Source of the DNA: Tridacna crocea
Lineage: Eukaryota; Mollusca; Bivalvia; Cardiida; Cardiidae
Reading direction: 5' to 3'
Assembly (NCBI GenBank): GCA_943736015.1
Contig: OX031057.1
Span: 37,162,501 to 37,226,500, forward strand
Length of the DNA stretch: 64,000 bases
In this document: piece after piece, positions 10,119 through 20,239 of the stretch
How the letters are laid out: the number at the start of each line of letters is the position of its first letter
How positions within the stretch are numbered: the first letter of the stretch is position 1
The notes under the pieces: generated by a model
What the model saw: the letters and a program-made list of their open reading frames with translations, nothing else
The model's database searches: none
Told to the model about the DNA's origin: nothing
Program-made: the position numbers and the translations under genes

Positions 10119-10345
10119 GTGACCCGTCACGCAAACAGGGACCATATTGGAACTGCGAAAAGCGTCAGCCCTATTCAGAATGTGTAGATTCGACACTGCT
10201 CGCTTTTATAATATTTTTTTTGTATGAAATGTGGTCATTCTACCTTGAACTAATAACTTAAATCAACCTGCACTGTCTTTGATCTGTTTTCATCTAATTC
10301 ACTTACAGAATTCCCAGGTTGTTCCTGTTTGCGTGACGGGTCACA
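10119..10345. mobile_element. MITE B, copy 3
   Basis: Inverted ends TGTGACCCGTCACGCAAACA and TGTTTGCGTGACGGGTCACA. This is the best preserved TIR pair of the three copies. The interior stem has partly decayed. It lies in intron 1 of the CEMIP-like gene. Confidence 0.85.
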
Positions 10346-10419
10346 TTTGAGCCATGTTCGGACGGAAAGGGTATGATGACCAGCTCAGTATATTGCATCA
10401 AGGAAAGGAAACGCGTTTT

Positions 10420-10600
10420 TGCCAGAGCAAGGCTCATCATCATAGAAAAGAGAAAATGGGGTAACAGCATTTCTCCTGCGGCCATATTGTTTTTCTACTA
10501 TTTGATTGAAAAGTCCCAACAATTAGCCACGTTTGATCATAGTCTGAAAATGCTTTCATATCGAAAAAGTCTAAAATTTGTTGTTTGTAAAGAGTTGTAT
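10420..10600 (+). mobile_element. Degenerate TTAA-hairpin MITE (family A)
   Basis: GAAAAGAGAAAATGGGGTAACAGCATTTCTCC centre, then TGCTTTCATATCGAAAAAGT and TTTGTTGTTTGTAAAGAGTT. Confidence 0.55.
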
Positions 10601-10653
10601 CATCAAATTCCTCATTTCGAAAATCGGATTATGTCATGTAATCTCTATTCATC

Positions 10654-10881
10654 TTAACTCTTTACCAAACGACAAAATCTTAGATTAGTCCAAATTGAAA
10701 GCACTTGCAGACGACAAAATAAACGTGGCTCAAAACTTGAATATTGTTTCCAGCAGGGTAGAAACCAATGTTGGAAAAGGAGAAAACGCCGGTTACTTGC
10801 ATTTTCTCCATTTCCCAACATGTTTTAACAGGCTTCTTTATCAGGGTCGTAAAACAATGGATTGTTTGGTAAAGGGTTAAG
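10654..10881 (-). mobile_element. TTAA-hairpin MITE (family A)
   Basis: Complete: TTAACTCTTTACCAAACGAC ... GGTAAAGGGTTAA with TTAA at both ends. The hairpin arms are partly mutated. It lies in intron 1 of the CEMIP-like gene. Confidence 0.9.
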
Positions 10882-11138
10882 CATTTTCATCTATTTCCAC
10901 ATTATCACTTTTCACCATTTGAAAACGAATTTAATACATCAAACGAAACTATTTGACTGAGCAAAACTAAAAGACGTGTGAAGCCGTTCTCAGTATAAAT
11001 TTCAAGGACGGTGTCAGATTTTAAATTTACCATGTTTGATTGTATAACATGGGCATAGACATGGTTTCAGGCCATTCATCTATGACACAATATAAAATTA
11101 ACAAATAATAAATATGAATACTTTGTAGAAGAACCTAC

Positions 11139-11258
11139 GTCATAGCCTGTAAACAATTCCGAAAACTTCCTCAAGTTCGAATCCTCGTGGGGACACAGGA
11201 CGCTCCACACACCCCCAACAAAACTCAACCAACAAATCAAGCGTACAAAAGTCGTCAT
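11139..11258 (-). CDS. CEMIP-like gene, first coding exon (signal peptide)
   Basis: Forty codons on the minus strand from an ATG at 11258-11256, which has G at -3 in the Kozak context. The donor is GTAGGT at 11138-11133, and the exon ends in phase 0, as the G8 exon requires. Residues 1-20 (MTTFVRLICWLSFVGGVWSV) are a classic signal peptide. The mature start, LCPHEDSNLRKFSELFTGYD, resembles the short Cys-Pro-led linker before the G8 domain of CEMIP. A cleavable signal with no cytoplasmic tail favours a secreted CEMIP-type protein over membrane-anchored CEMIP2/TMEM2. About 277 residues are encoded in the window against about 1,360 for vertebrate CEMIP, so this is the N-terminal fifth. The family binds and promotes breakdown of hyaluronan. 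Whether this protein does so is inference. Confidence 0.78.
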
Positions 11259-11317
11259 GTCTGCAGAATGCAACGTATATGAATACGCAAACCAGCAGGT
11301 CGACGTTCGACCGACGA

Positions 11318-11346
11318 TTACGTCATTCTGGAAATGATTTATACTT
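11318..11346 (-). promoter_or_regulatory. Possible core promoter of the CEMIP-like gene
   Basis: On the minus strand TATAAA lies at 11343-11338, about 80 bases before the start codon, followed by TGACGTAA (CRE-like) at 11325-11318. A start site about 30 bases after the TATA would give a leader of roughly 50 bases. A single TATA match in A+T-rich DNA is weak evidence, and an upstream non-coding exon is possible. Confidence 0.3.
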
Positions 11347-11618
11347 ATTGACTAAGTGTTTCTTCTTTCTACTCTCAGCCATCTGTTCTTAAACGTGTCT
11401 ATCCCACTCTTTGCAAGCCATGATGTCTGGGATGGCTTCTTTTCACCAGCCATTCGAAATAAATTATGAAGCTTATTTCTCAAGAATTTTCTACTTTTGA
11501 AAGTGGCTCATTTTTTTAATTGGCTAAACATTTGATTTATCCAATCAAAAGACGGGTCACTTTCTGAATCAACAATCCGCTAAAAAAGCAATTTAGAATG
11601 GTTTGCAAAAGGAGTCCT

Positions 11619-11816
11619 GGGTCCGTATTCACCAATCATTCTTGAGAACATTCTTTGTCTTGTTCTTCAAGATTTTCTAACTGAGAAAGTAACAGAAATT
11701 CTGATTGGCTAAACCATTCGGTTTAGCCAATCAGAAGTTCTGTTACTTTCACATTTACTAAATTCTGAAGAATAAGACTAAGAATGTTGTTAAGAATGGT
11801 TGGTGAATACGGACCC
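11619..11816. mobile_element. Foldback MITE F, copy 2
   Basis: GGGTCCGTATTCACCAATCATTC and its complement GAATGGTTGGTGAATACGGACC are the outer ends. Arms of about 90 bp meet at GGCTAAACCATT / GGTTTAGCC. Confidence 0.88.
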
Positions 11817-11948
11817 CGATATCTTTCTTGTAAACGATAGTACGTGAAAATCATTTAACACTTATCCCGCTCAATAACTACAATGAAATTTTCTTTTTGA
11901 TAGCTGAAACCGAAATATCGCTATTTCAAAGTTATGTTTTAGGGAATA

Positions 11949-12033
11949 ATATCGTCGGTGTACTTCCAAAACCTCGTAACTACAGCTTGTAACAAGCTGT
12001 TGTTACGAGGTTTTGGAAGTACACCGACGATAT
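11949..12033. mobile_element. Perfect 32-bp-arm hairpin
   Basis: Arms 11949-11980 and 12002-12033 are exact complements over 32 bp (ATATCGTCGGTGTACTTCCA...). The 21-nt centre is itself partly palindromic (ACAGCTTGT/AACAAGCTGT). The lack of any mismatch implies recent origin or constraint. Confidence 0.9.
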
Positions 12034-12447
12034 ATCCTTATCGGACAGTGAAAATGAAAGATCAGACTGCGTGCTCTGTGCAGGTCAGGTCAGTATAAGC
12101 CTAAGGGTTAACACTTTCGCACAGGCTGGTCGTAATCCCTTTTCTGTTCCAATTAATTTTACAAAATAAAATTCATTCTAAAAGGCTGATGGACTTTTCT
12201 TGATGAAGCATCGATTCCAACCAATGTTCAAGCATTGATTCCAACCAATTATAGGTTCATTTATGATTATGTAAAAGAAATGGTCCTGCTTTTTTAGGGT
12301 TGTTCTCGAAGACCACAGTTGTTCCGTGGAAATACGCTACCTCGCAGTATCGAACAGTATGGATCCTAGATCGGCTACGATCTTGATCAACAGGGTCAGC
12401 CTTGAAACCGGATAGACGACTATGTCGAAACAGTGACATTAAAAGAA

Positions 12448-12560
12448 GTGTTTTATCTATCTATCTATCTATCTACCTATCTATCTACCTACCTATCTTT
12501 CTTTCTTTCTTTCTTTCTTTCGTTCTTTCAGACAGCCTTTCTTTCTTTCAGACAGCCAGA
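12448..12560. repeat. CTAT and TTTC microsatellites
   Basis: A CTAT/CTAC array (about 12450-12498) passes into a TTTC array (about 12498-12532), followed by a CAGACAG-type tract. Confidence 0.9.
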
Positions 12561-12888
12561 CAGACACTAAGACAGATTTAAAAGGCAGGCCGTCAACAGA
12601 GCTGACAACTATAAGAGAGTTAATCTGTCCATTCCGTTTGTTAAACACCAGAGTTATGTCCCTTCTCCGAGTGACTCATGTGAGGAGATGGCTAAATCGC
12701 GCAGGCAATGTGCACGTTTGACTACTTCCAAATTCGCACCGTCCCGGTCTAAAAACACGCTTTTGATACAGGTCGAAGTAGTCTGATCGAACAGAAAATG
12801 TTTAAACTGGTCCCTAGTTCACTAAAGTTATACAGTAAAGGTGGCAGTACACTGTTGTCAGCTTATAGTACGTTCACAAATCAGTAAA

Positions 12889-14867
12889 TGCCGCCTGCCG
12901 GTGTAACGTTGTAAAGTGACCCCCATAGAATAATGACCCCCCGGTCATTATTTTATATAGAATATCGACTCCCCGGTCATAATATTATGACCGGGGACCC
13001 CTCACGTAGAATTGTGACCCCCTATAGAATAACGACCCCCACATACACACCCAAACTCTTACTCTAACCCTCACCCAACTAAGGTACACTTACAACATAA
13101 TTATCTCCACCGATACGCATCGGAGGTGTAATGGCACCCGTCCGTGCATGCGTCCGTCCGTACGTGCAGAATTTTTTGACCGCAACTCTCCATTCATTAT
13201 TGGGCGGAACCGATTCAAACTGGCTGGTTAGGCGCTTCCACCGCATCTGTATGGGTTCTGATTCGTCTGTACAGTACAGTATTTTCAGGGATTAAGAACT
13301 ACTACCGATGCCTATTTGTGTGGAAAGAACAAATGGTTAAGGTTTCCGACCGAGAATCACTTGCCCCTCACCGTTCTGAGTTCGAGGCCTACCAGGGTTG
13401 TGTATGGGTGTCTGGCATACACACTGTCCTACTTGGCGGTTGCATATTAGAGTGATTCTGTTGACATTTAGTCACTTTAGAGAGATAGTTATCTACGTTT
13501 CTATAATGACACTCAGATTTGGTGTTAAATAAACAGGTACCCGACAATTTGCTTTACAACAGAACGATTTCTGCTACTTTTACAATGCGCTATACGAGTC
13601 AAAATGGTTCCAATAGCTAGGGTCCATTCAGTCGCCTCATTGTATAGTATACACGCAATACTGTGCGGTGGTTGCAGTTTTATTTCTTTGATGTTAAAGG
13701 GAACCGTTCAACCACAATGGTCACTTCAGTATGCAGCGCTCGATAATACGGCTGTTTCGACTGACAGGACGGATGAGCTGCAGTTCAGAGGTGAAGTAGA
13801 AAAAAATGTAGCCTTTAAGTTGAAAACAAAATTAGTAGCATACAAAATAACGTTAAAACGAGTTATATATGTCAGCATCAGCTCCAGTAGAAACAACAAC
13901 AACAACAACAAAAACAACAACAACAACAAATAAACACGACAGTGATTTGAATCGATATACATGCAGAGTATGTTAAATTAGCAATAAGTTAGGTGGGGGT
14001 CAATATTTTATAGATAAAATCAGGAGGGGTCATTATTTTATAAGGGGGGTCAGTATTTTATAGAGAGGGGTCATTATTCTATATAAAATAATGACCGGGG
14101 GGTCATTATTCTATGGGGGTCACTTTACAACGTTACACCGGCGGCAGGTTGGAGATTGAAAAGCAGCTGGAAACTGAATATCGGTGTTGGTAGGTGGCAG
14201 GTCGGCGATCTGCCGAGTGCAGACTTCGGGGCCCCTGAAAATAAATCCGAGGCCATACATCATACAAAATAGTCATCATGACGGTTCTAATAGCACCAAA
14301 GGGACTGAGAGACTTGCCTATTGCTGGGGCTTGGGCTCTGATCTCTTGCGCTTCGGTGCCTTGTCCTTCCCCTTGCCGCTGCCTTTAGGGGCAACTTGTG
14401 GAAGGAAAACATTCTTAAAAATCAGATCCATTTATCTTGTGGTTGATAATTATAATGAACATTTTGTAGTGTGATACGAGAACAATCTAGGTTCATATAT
14501 CCCCCGTAAACCAGCCTGCCGCCGTCAGATTATTGGGCGGGCGCCGGCCGGTGGCAGTTTGAACGCCCGATCGCAGGCCGGTGTCAGGTATAAATGGCGG
14601 GTGTCCGCCAGGTCACCAGGTGGTGGCAGGTAAAATCTGACGGCTGCCGGACTGTCACGTAACTGCCACCGGCCGACGCCCTGACGACGTCCCACATCCC
14701 TCGAACTTAAGAAACTGCCTGGCGCCGCCCGGAGCCCGTCAGGCGGCCTTTTACTGGCAGTTATTTATGACCACTCTCACCGATTTGTAAAAAATCGGCC
14801 GGTGGCATGTAAGTTTAAGAATCCACCGATGTCTAAAAATCGGCAGGCGGCAGTTTCACATTGTGGC
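12889..14867. mobile_element. GC-rich TIR element, host of the 12898-14141 insertion
   Basis: The left end TGCCGCCTGCCG is complementary to CGGCAGGCGGCA at about 14851-14862. Between 14141 and 14867 the sequence is built of GGCGGCAGG / CCGGTGGCAG / ATCGGC words, unlike anything nearby. I infer an outer element split by the inner one. The left part is only about 12 bases long, so the exact limits are uncertain. Confidence 0.45.
12898..14141. mobile_element. 1,244-bp TIR element with 67-bp perfect TIRs
   Basis: Left TIR 12898-12964 and right TIR 14075-14141 are perfect inverted repeats, beginning CCGGTGTAACGTTGTAAAGT. Inside the ends, the phrase GGTCATTATTCTATAGGGGG and variants recurs several times as subterminal repeats. 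The interior has a CCGTCCGT tract, a tRNA-like B-box region near 13380 and a CAA microsatellite (13891-13929). A 109-residue frame at 13604-13933 ends in the microsatellite, matches nothing I know, and I do not call it a gene. I see no transposase, so the element is non-autonomous. Confidence 0.85.
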
Positions 14868-14889
14868 CGTAGTGTTAACTCGTCTCGGT

Positions 14890-16450
14890 CCGCAACACAC
14901 TGAACTGAACTTCCTCAAACAAAGGCCTATATAGTCAGCCTGAATTTATAAGGAACACTTGAATGCAACAGCACAATCCTGATTCTTTAGACCTTATCAA
15001 TAAATCATGTTCAACTTGTGAAATAGGAATATTAATATAAATTAGTGGCATGACCTATTAATATAAATTAGTGGCATGACCGGGGGGGGGGGGGGGAGGG
15101 AAGAACAATGCCATATTTTAGCCTATATTCCAAAATTCATAAAATGCAAACCCAGGAAGCTAGCTTGAAAATGCAAAGCTAATTTGAAACTCAAAACAAC
15201 ACATAATCTGGGGATAAAATCCCAAATAGCACTTTACCATGCCGATTTTTCGCAATCTTTCGTGCCCTGACCCTACCCTTGTTTTCGCTGCTAAAAACAG
15301 CCTCTAGCTCCATGACCCCCACTTTCTCATTTGGGGTCAAAACTATAGAACAAAGAAGGAAAAGCCATGATCCCCTTTTAAACATACAAACCAAATGCTT
15401 CTTTCCTTAATCTAACACAATTCATGGGTGTAATAACTACTCTTCTTATCAAATTTGCGTTTAAAACCTACCCTACTCACTTATTTCTAATTTTGATCTC
15501 TGGCCAATTCGAAGCATACTGTTTACATGTGCCAAAGAATATGATAGTATTATAGGCCAGATTCAATCTCGACCATATCCGCTGTGACGATAATCGAAAA
15601 GACGTAAGTCTGTAAACTTATTGAAGTGTTACCCAAATTTTTTTTTTCCTTGGTTCTATTGCGGTTTAACTCATTAAATGTACATTAACTCTTTCAGTGC
15701 CACTAGCAATGCAAGAACGTATACAAAGATCAGAGGGCAAAGAATGACCAGTACGGGCATTGATCTACACCACCCTCCACTTCATGCTTAATTATGTAAA
15801 AAACACTATTTTCACCAGCAGTGAAACTAGCGAATCTCTATTTATCAAATGGCTACCCTTTTTTAGTATAATACAGTCATCACAAAATCTCTAATCTTAT
15901 GCACGTTTGGGAAATCAGATAAAAGTATTTGATTAAAGCTCTGTAACCATACGCCTCCTTTCTAAATTATCACTGGTCCAGATTATTCTGTGAAATTAAT
16001 AGCCAAAATTGAAGATTGTCAAAAAACACTGTGAATCTTATCATCTTCAGATTCAAAATCGTTATTCGCCAGTTTTTGAGTTTTTTTTTTTATTTCTGTC
16101 TTTGTTGTACACATTTTTCATGTAAAAATTCACACGAAGAAATCTTTGATTTAGGATGTTTTTCAGTACTTGAAACAAAATGGACTGTCCTGAAACAGTC
16201 AAATTCTTAATTTGAGTTGCTTACGATAATTAGAAATACAGGTCCCCGATTGGTAGGTTTCTAGCTTAGGTCCCCGTTTGGGGGGTTTTACAAGTAGGTC
16301 TGTGTGTGGGTGTGTGTGTGTGTGTGTGAAAAACTATGCAATGGAAGACATGCATGAAGTTTCATCAATTTTTATCAAGGACTTTAGAAGATATCCCTCT
16401 CACAGTATACGCCTCCACACTGCTGCCATTTCTCTAGCGAGCTAGAGACT
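14890..16450. other. Unassigned sequence
   Basis: No convincing exon. It holds a 25-bp direct duplication of ATTAATATAAATTAGTGGCA at about 15032-15080, a G-run at about 15081-15095, and a GT microsatellite at about 16302-16328. Confidence 0.5.
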
Positions 16451-16659
16451 AAAGTGTTGAAATTTCTAGCACCTGCCTGGGTAGCTCAATGGATATATGG
16501 TGTTGCTTGTGATCTAAAAGGTTTACGACAGACTGATGGATGGAAAGACGGATGCACAATGGACTCATTGTTAACTGGCTTTGATCAACCAATAAAACTA
16601 TTAAGTTTCATGAAACTATGTCCAAAAGTTGGAGATATATTGATAAAAAAATAAATTTG

Positions 16660-17320
16660 ACATGAAGCCCCCTTTTACCATGATACAGTGATAAAATTGC
16701 AAAACGCTGACAACATGGGCTAGATCACATGATCTGTGAAAATCTCATCCAGATCTGTTAAGGTATGTCCAGTAGATAAAGAGATACTGGTGAAAAATGA
16801 AATATAATATGAAGCCACCTATTCCATGATGCAGCTACAAATCCCAAAACCTTGACAATATGCCGTGGGTCACATGATTATGTGAAATTTCTATGCAAAT
16901 CTGCAGAGACATGTGGAAGGCGCTGCGTTAGGTCACATGATTATGTGAAAATTTCATCCAAATCTGCCAAGAAATGTGGGAGGAGTTACCTTCACAAGAA
17001 ATAGAATAAAATAAAACATGAAGCCCCCTTTTTTTCATGACGCAGCTACAAATCGCAAAACCTTGAGAATATGCGATAAGTTACATGACGAGAAACATTC
17101 AATGAAAATTCTACTCAATTCTGTCAAGAAATACGAGAGGAGTTGTGTTCACAAGAAATAGAATAATGAAGCCCCCATTTTTCATGACGCAGCTACAAAT
17201 CGCAAAACCTTGACAATATACGATAGGTCACATGACGAGAAACATTCTGTGAAAATTCTATTCAATTCCGTGCGTTCACAAGAAATAGAATGAAACACAG
17301 CATGAAACCCCCTTTTTCCA
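16660..17320 (+). repeat. Degenerate tandem array, about five 120-165 bp units
   Basis: Repeated unit with ATGAAGCCCCC, CATGACGCAGCTACAAATCG, CAAAACCTTGACAATATG, GGTCACATGA and TTCACAAGAAATAGAAT. Units begin near 16664, 16808, 17020, 17166 and 17300, with variable internal deletions. It is non-coding. Confidence 0.8.
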
Positions 17321-17639
17321 ATACACCACGAAAACAAGGGTATATTACTGTGGTGTTGCACGGTCATTCTGGGTGAAACTTTTTTTCCTGGATTTCCTAA
17401 TGGTGGTTGATAGATGTGACATGTTCAATGTAAAAACTTTGTATGGTTTTGAAAGCAAGACTCCAAACATCAAAAGTGCACTTAAGTGTAACTTAAGTGT
17501 AACTTAAAATCGCTCCCAGTCGGCCATTTTGCATCGAATAAAAAAAAAACAAAAAAAGTATCTCGGCAGAATGGGTTATTGTACACATGTATGATGTTTC
17601 ACGAAATTCAGTCCTTACGGCACTAGTTATTTTTGCATA

Positions 17640-17870
17640 CCTTTCTTTTTTCGGCAAATACTTCCACATATTAACCACAAGCTGATGAAATAAACTCTAT
17701 ATCTATTTCGTCTGCTTGTGGTTAATATTACGGCACTCGTTATTTTCGCATACCTTTCCCTTTTTGGGCAAATATTTCCCCATATTAACCACAAGCTGAT
17801 GAAATAAATTATACATTATATTTCGTCTGATTATTTTGTCAATGAATGCCACTTTTAAAACTAGTGATCT
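17640..17870. mobile_element. Repeat G, copy 2, left part
   Basis: Contains two direct units with TACGGCACT.GTTATTTTTGCATACC and CCACAAGCTGATGAAATAAA, then ATGAATGCCACTTTTAAAAC. Continues at 19028-19150 after the inserted element. Confidence 0.7.
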
Positions 17871-18327
17871 TTACCCCCCGGTCTCACAGACTCCGATTTA
17901 ATCCCGATTTCGAAAATTTCAAAATCGGCGCGAAATCGGCTAGCTTCGGGAGAGTCGTAGTGCCTCCTGACTCAAATCGGCATCAATTCGGGATCAAAAA
18001 TAAATCGGGACAAAAATTTCAACATGCGCAAATTTTTCTCCCGATTTTGAAAATCGTGCCGAAATCGGCGCACCTCGGTGTACCTCGTACTAAGTCGTCG
18101 TTGTTCTTAGTAAGCAAATCGGCGTTATTCGGTCCTATTTCGGCGTACCTACCTCGGCGATGAACCCCGAATAACGCCGATGTACCACGAGTAACTCCCG
18201 ATTCTCGCCGATGAACTACGACGAGATACGCGACTAGCATCACGAGCTACACCGACCTATACCGAATAACTACGAACTGCTAAGATATCATCCCGTAGTA
18301 CTACGAAGTACCCCGAATTCCGATTGG

Positions 18328-18335
18328 TATAAAAA
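18328..18335 (+). promoter_or_regulatory. TATA box inside the 1,157-bp element
   Basis: TATAAAAA directly preceded by GATTGG (inverted CCAAT), 88 bases before an ATG. The strong match and its place before the only ORF start in the element make it more believable than a chance A+T run. Confidence 0.5.
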
Positions 18336-18415
18336 GGCGAATCAACTTTGAAAACAATTAATTTGCAGATTTTTTCCAAACCTTTAAACGAGACGCTTGC
18401 CTATACTTCGATACA

Positions 18416-18490
18416 ATGGGACCAAAAAGGGGGCTTTCGAAGAAAAAGCAGTCAGCTACAACAGATATGCCTCCTCCATCGAGCACCTAA
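18416..18490 (+). pseudogene. Truncated basic ORF, probable N terminus of a lost transposase
   Basis: ATG at 18416 begins MGPKRGLSKKKQSATTDMPP and the frame stops after 24 residues. The Lys/Arg-rich start resembles the nuclear-localisation leader of many transposases. It follows a TATA box by 88 bases. The stop and the return to TIR-like repeats just after suggest that the coding body was deleted. Confidence 0.45.
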
Positions 18491-19027
18491 GCTACACCAT
18501 TAAGCACAGAGAACTAACCTGACCCTGATTTTATGCCGGATCAGCCAGTTGTCCTGAAAAATGAGTTTGAGGATGACATCTACTATCCATATGATAACTG
18601 ATTTTTTTTTTGCTGTTAATCACGGAATTTATACCCATTGGACGAAATCGGGACATAATCCCGAAGTAAGATTTGAAACTCGTAGTCGATTCGGATCTGT
18701 CGGCGTATGTCGCAGTAAATCTTTGTGCGTCGTAGTCCATCGTAGTAAGAAATCGGGACAATCGGTCTAGATCGTACTGTTTCGTAGTAACTCGGCTCCT
18801 AAACACGGCGTACTTCGGAACAAAATCGGGGCAAAAGAGTAGTAAATCGTATCGCATCGTAGTTTTTCGCAGCCCATCGGGAACACACTGATGTATGTCT
18901 AAAAATACCCCTCGTCCAAGGATGATCGGAGAAAAACGTCTTGAATTCGTGGTAAATCGGAGAAAATGCGCTCACCCGAAGCACTACGATTATTTTGGAA
19001 ATCGGGGTCTGTGAGACCGGGGGGTAA

Positions 19028-19150
19028 GTCAATAAACCAGATTTTCGGTAGGGGGAAATTATTCACTGTGACGGGGAAATAATTCCCCCAGCTTAAATAA
19101 CGTCATTTTTTTACTTATAAAATTTCTAAAAATAAACACACGAAATATAA
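19028..19150. mobile_element. Repeat G, copy 2, right part
   Basis: GTGACGGGGAAATAATTCCCCCAGC and following A+T-rich sequence, collinear with 2260-2345. Confidence 0.7.
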
Positions 19151-19185
19151 TAGTAATTGTTTTTATTTTTTTATTGTTATCCTTC

Positions 19186-19436
19186 GGATGTAGTTCTACC
19201 GAAACTATACTTCATGTTAATATTTAAATGCAATGCCATTTTTCTTCCACAACGTTTTTAAAAGCATGACCAATATAGGTATATGTGCACACAGAATCTA
19301 ATTCATGATTTAATGAGCTTATGAAAACAGGGGTACTATACATTTGGTGTTAATGTCAGTCGTAGTATAATGTTATTTTGTACCATAATGTTCTCAAAGG
19401 CTTTGTAATGAATGCACATAGATGGTTAATATTTAT
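19186..19436 (+). repeat. Dispersed repeat H, copy 1
   Basis: CGGATGTAGTTCTACCGAAACTATA through GGCTTTGTAATGAATGCACA. Nearly identical to 21916-22176, in the same orientation. Confidence 0.85.
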
Positions 19437-19952
19437 CTATAATTTGCTTTTTATGTTATCTTTTTATCTGTCGCAATCCTTTCCAAACCTATTGTTGCAG
19501 ATTTGTAGAAGTCAATTAGCCGGTCCGTTTTGTGATCGTTTGAAACAGTTTTTAAAGGGAAGTTGCTGCCCTAATTGCCAGACTGAAAGTGATGCCTGTG
19601 TCAGTTGTCCTTTCAGATAGTAAGGTATTAGATCTTAATGACCGTGTATGTAGAGAAACAGGCCAAGTCCACATAGACAGGCCGCAATTTTAGACTTGGG
19701 CTTCTTTATACCTGCTAAGAGGGTGCTGCATTAACAGACCCTATATAAGATGGGGCTTTTAAAAATGGTGAAGTATGTGGTAATTTCACTGGTTGGAATT
19801 TAGCCAGTCCCGCGTTAATACCATGCGATGGCTCATTTATTATGTATCTTTGCATAAGTATGTATTATTTAGTATAGTGATATGTGTTATGTATGCCCTT
19901 AAAGGGCCCACTATGGAAATAATAAAACTATTCTATTCTATTCTATCACATT
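19437..19952 (+). mobile_element. LINE 3' end fragment with CTATT tail
   Basis: The segment ends AAAGGGCCCACTATGGAAAT, AATAAAAC and then four copies of TATTC/CTATT (about 19926-19948). A short pentamer tail after a non-coding 3' region is typical of CR1/L2/Jockey-like LINEs. A short frame with CPNCQTESDACVSCPFR near 19570 gives a cysteine pattern but is too short to place. Confidence 0.55.
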
Positions 19953-20095
19953 TGTTTGACGTCATTTTTGACGTCATTTTATACACATTTCATACAAGTA
20001 ATTGGGTCTCATGGAAAATACTGCGTGTGCATTTATGAATGTTTTTGCATCATCCGATCTATATTTTGTGATATATCGTTATGTGATAAAAAGAA

Positions 20096-20236
20096 TCTGA
20101 CATTTGTGGGCGTTTGAGATAAGATTTTATTAAACTCGTCGAGGAAAATGTTATTAAGCTCGCCAAAGAATCGCTTAATAACATTTCCCTAGCCTCGTTT
20201 AATAAAATCTTATCTCAAAAGCCCACTCATGTCAGA
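20096..20236. mobile_element. 140-bp foldback hairpin element
   Basis: Arms TCTGACATTTGTGGGC, TTTGAGATAAGATTTTATTA and AATGTTATTAAG pair with their complements. They meet at GCCAAAGAATCGC near 20166. The stem is about 63 bp with a few mismatches. Confidence 0.85.
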
Positions 20237-20239
20237 TCC

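Larger units (their letters stand above)
17871..19027 (+). mobile_element. 1,157-bp TIR element with internal promoter and ORF start
   Basis: The outer 21 bp are a perfect inverted repeat (TTACCCCCCGGTCTCACAG... and its complement). It interrupts repeat G; comparison with the uninterrupted copy near 2210-2250 suggests a TA target. Words such as AAATCGG, CGGCGTACCTCGG and TCGTAGTA recur on both sides. In the middle lie ATTGG, TATAAAAA (18328-18335) and, 80 bases on, a short ORF (18416-18490). It looks like a deletion derivative of a larger transposon that kept its promoter. Confidence 0.85.

Noticed and set aside
13604-13962. 109-residue plus frame and 78-residue minus frame
   Set aside because: Both run into the CAA microsatellite (poly-Asn, poly-Leu), and nothing before it looks like a known protein.
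15191-15394. 67-residue minus frame with signal-like start
   Set aside because: There is no splice or promoter support. The stretch is a simple-composition region next to a G-run and a 25-bp duplication.
19378-19620. 80-residue frame with CPNCQTESDACVSCPFR
   Set aside because: It begins in repeat H and ends in a LINE-like 3' region. The cysteine spacing alone does not make a finger.
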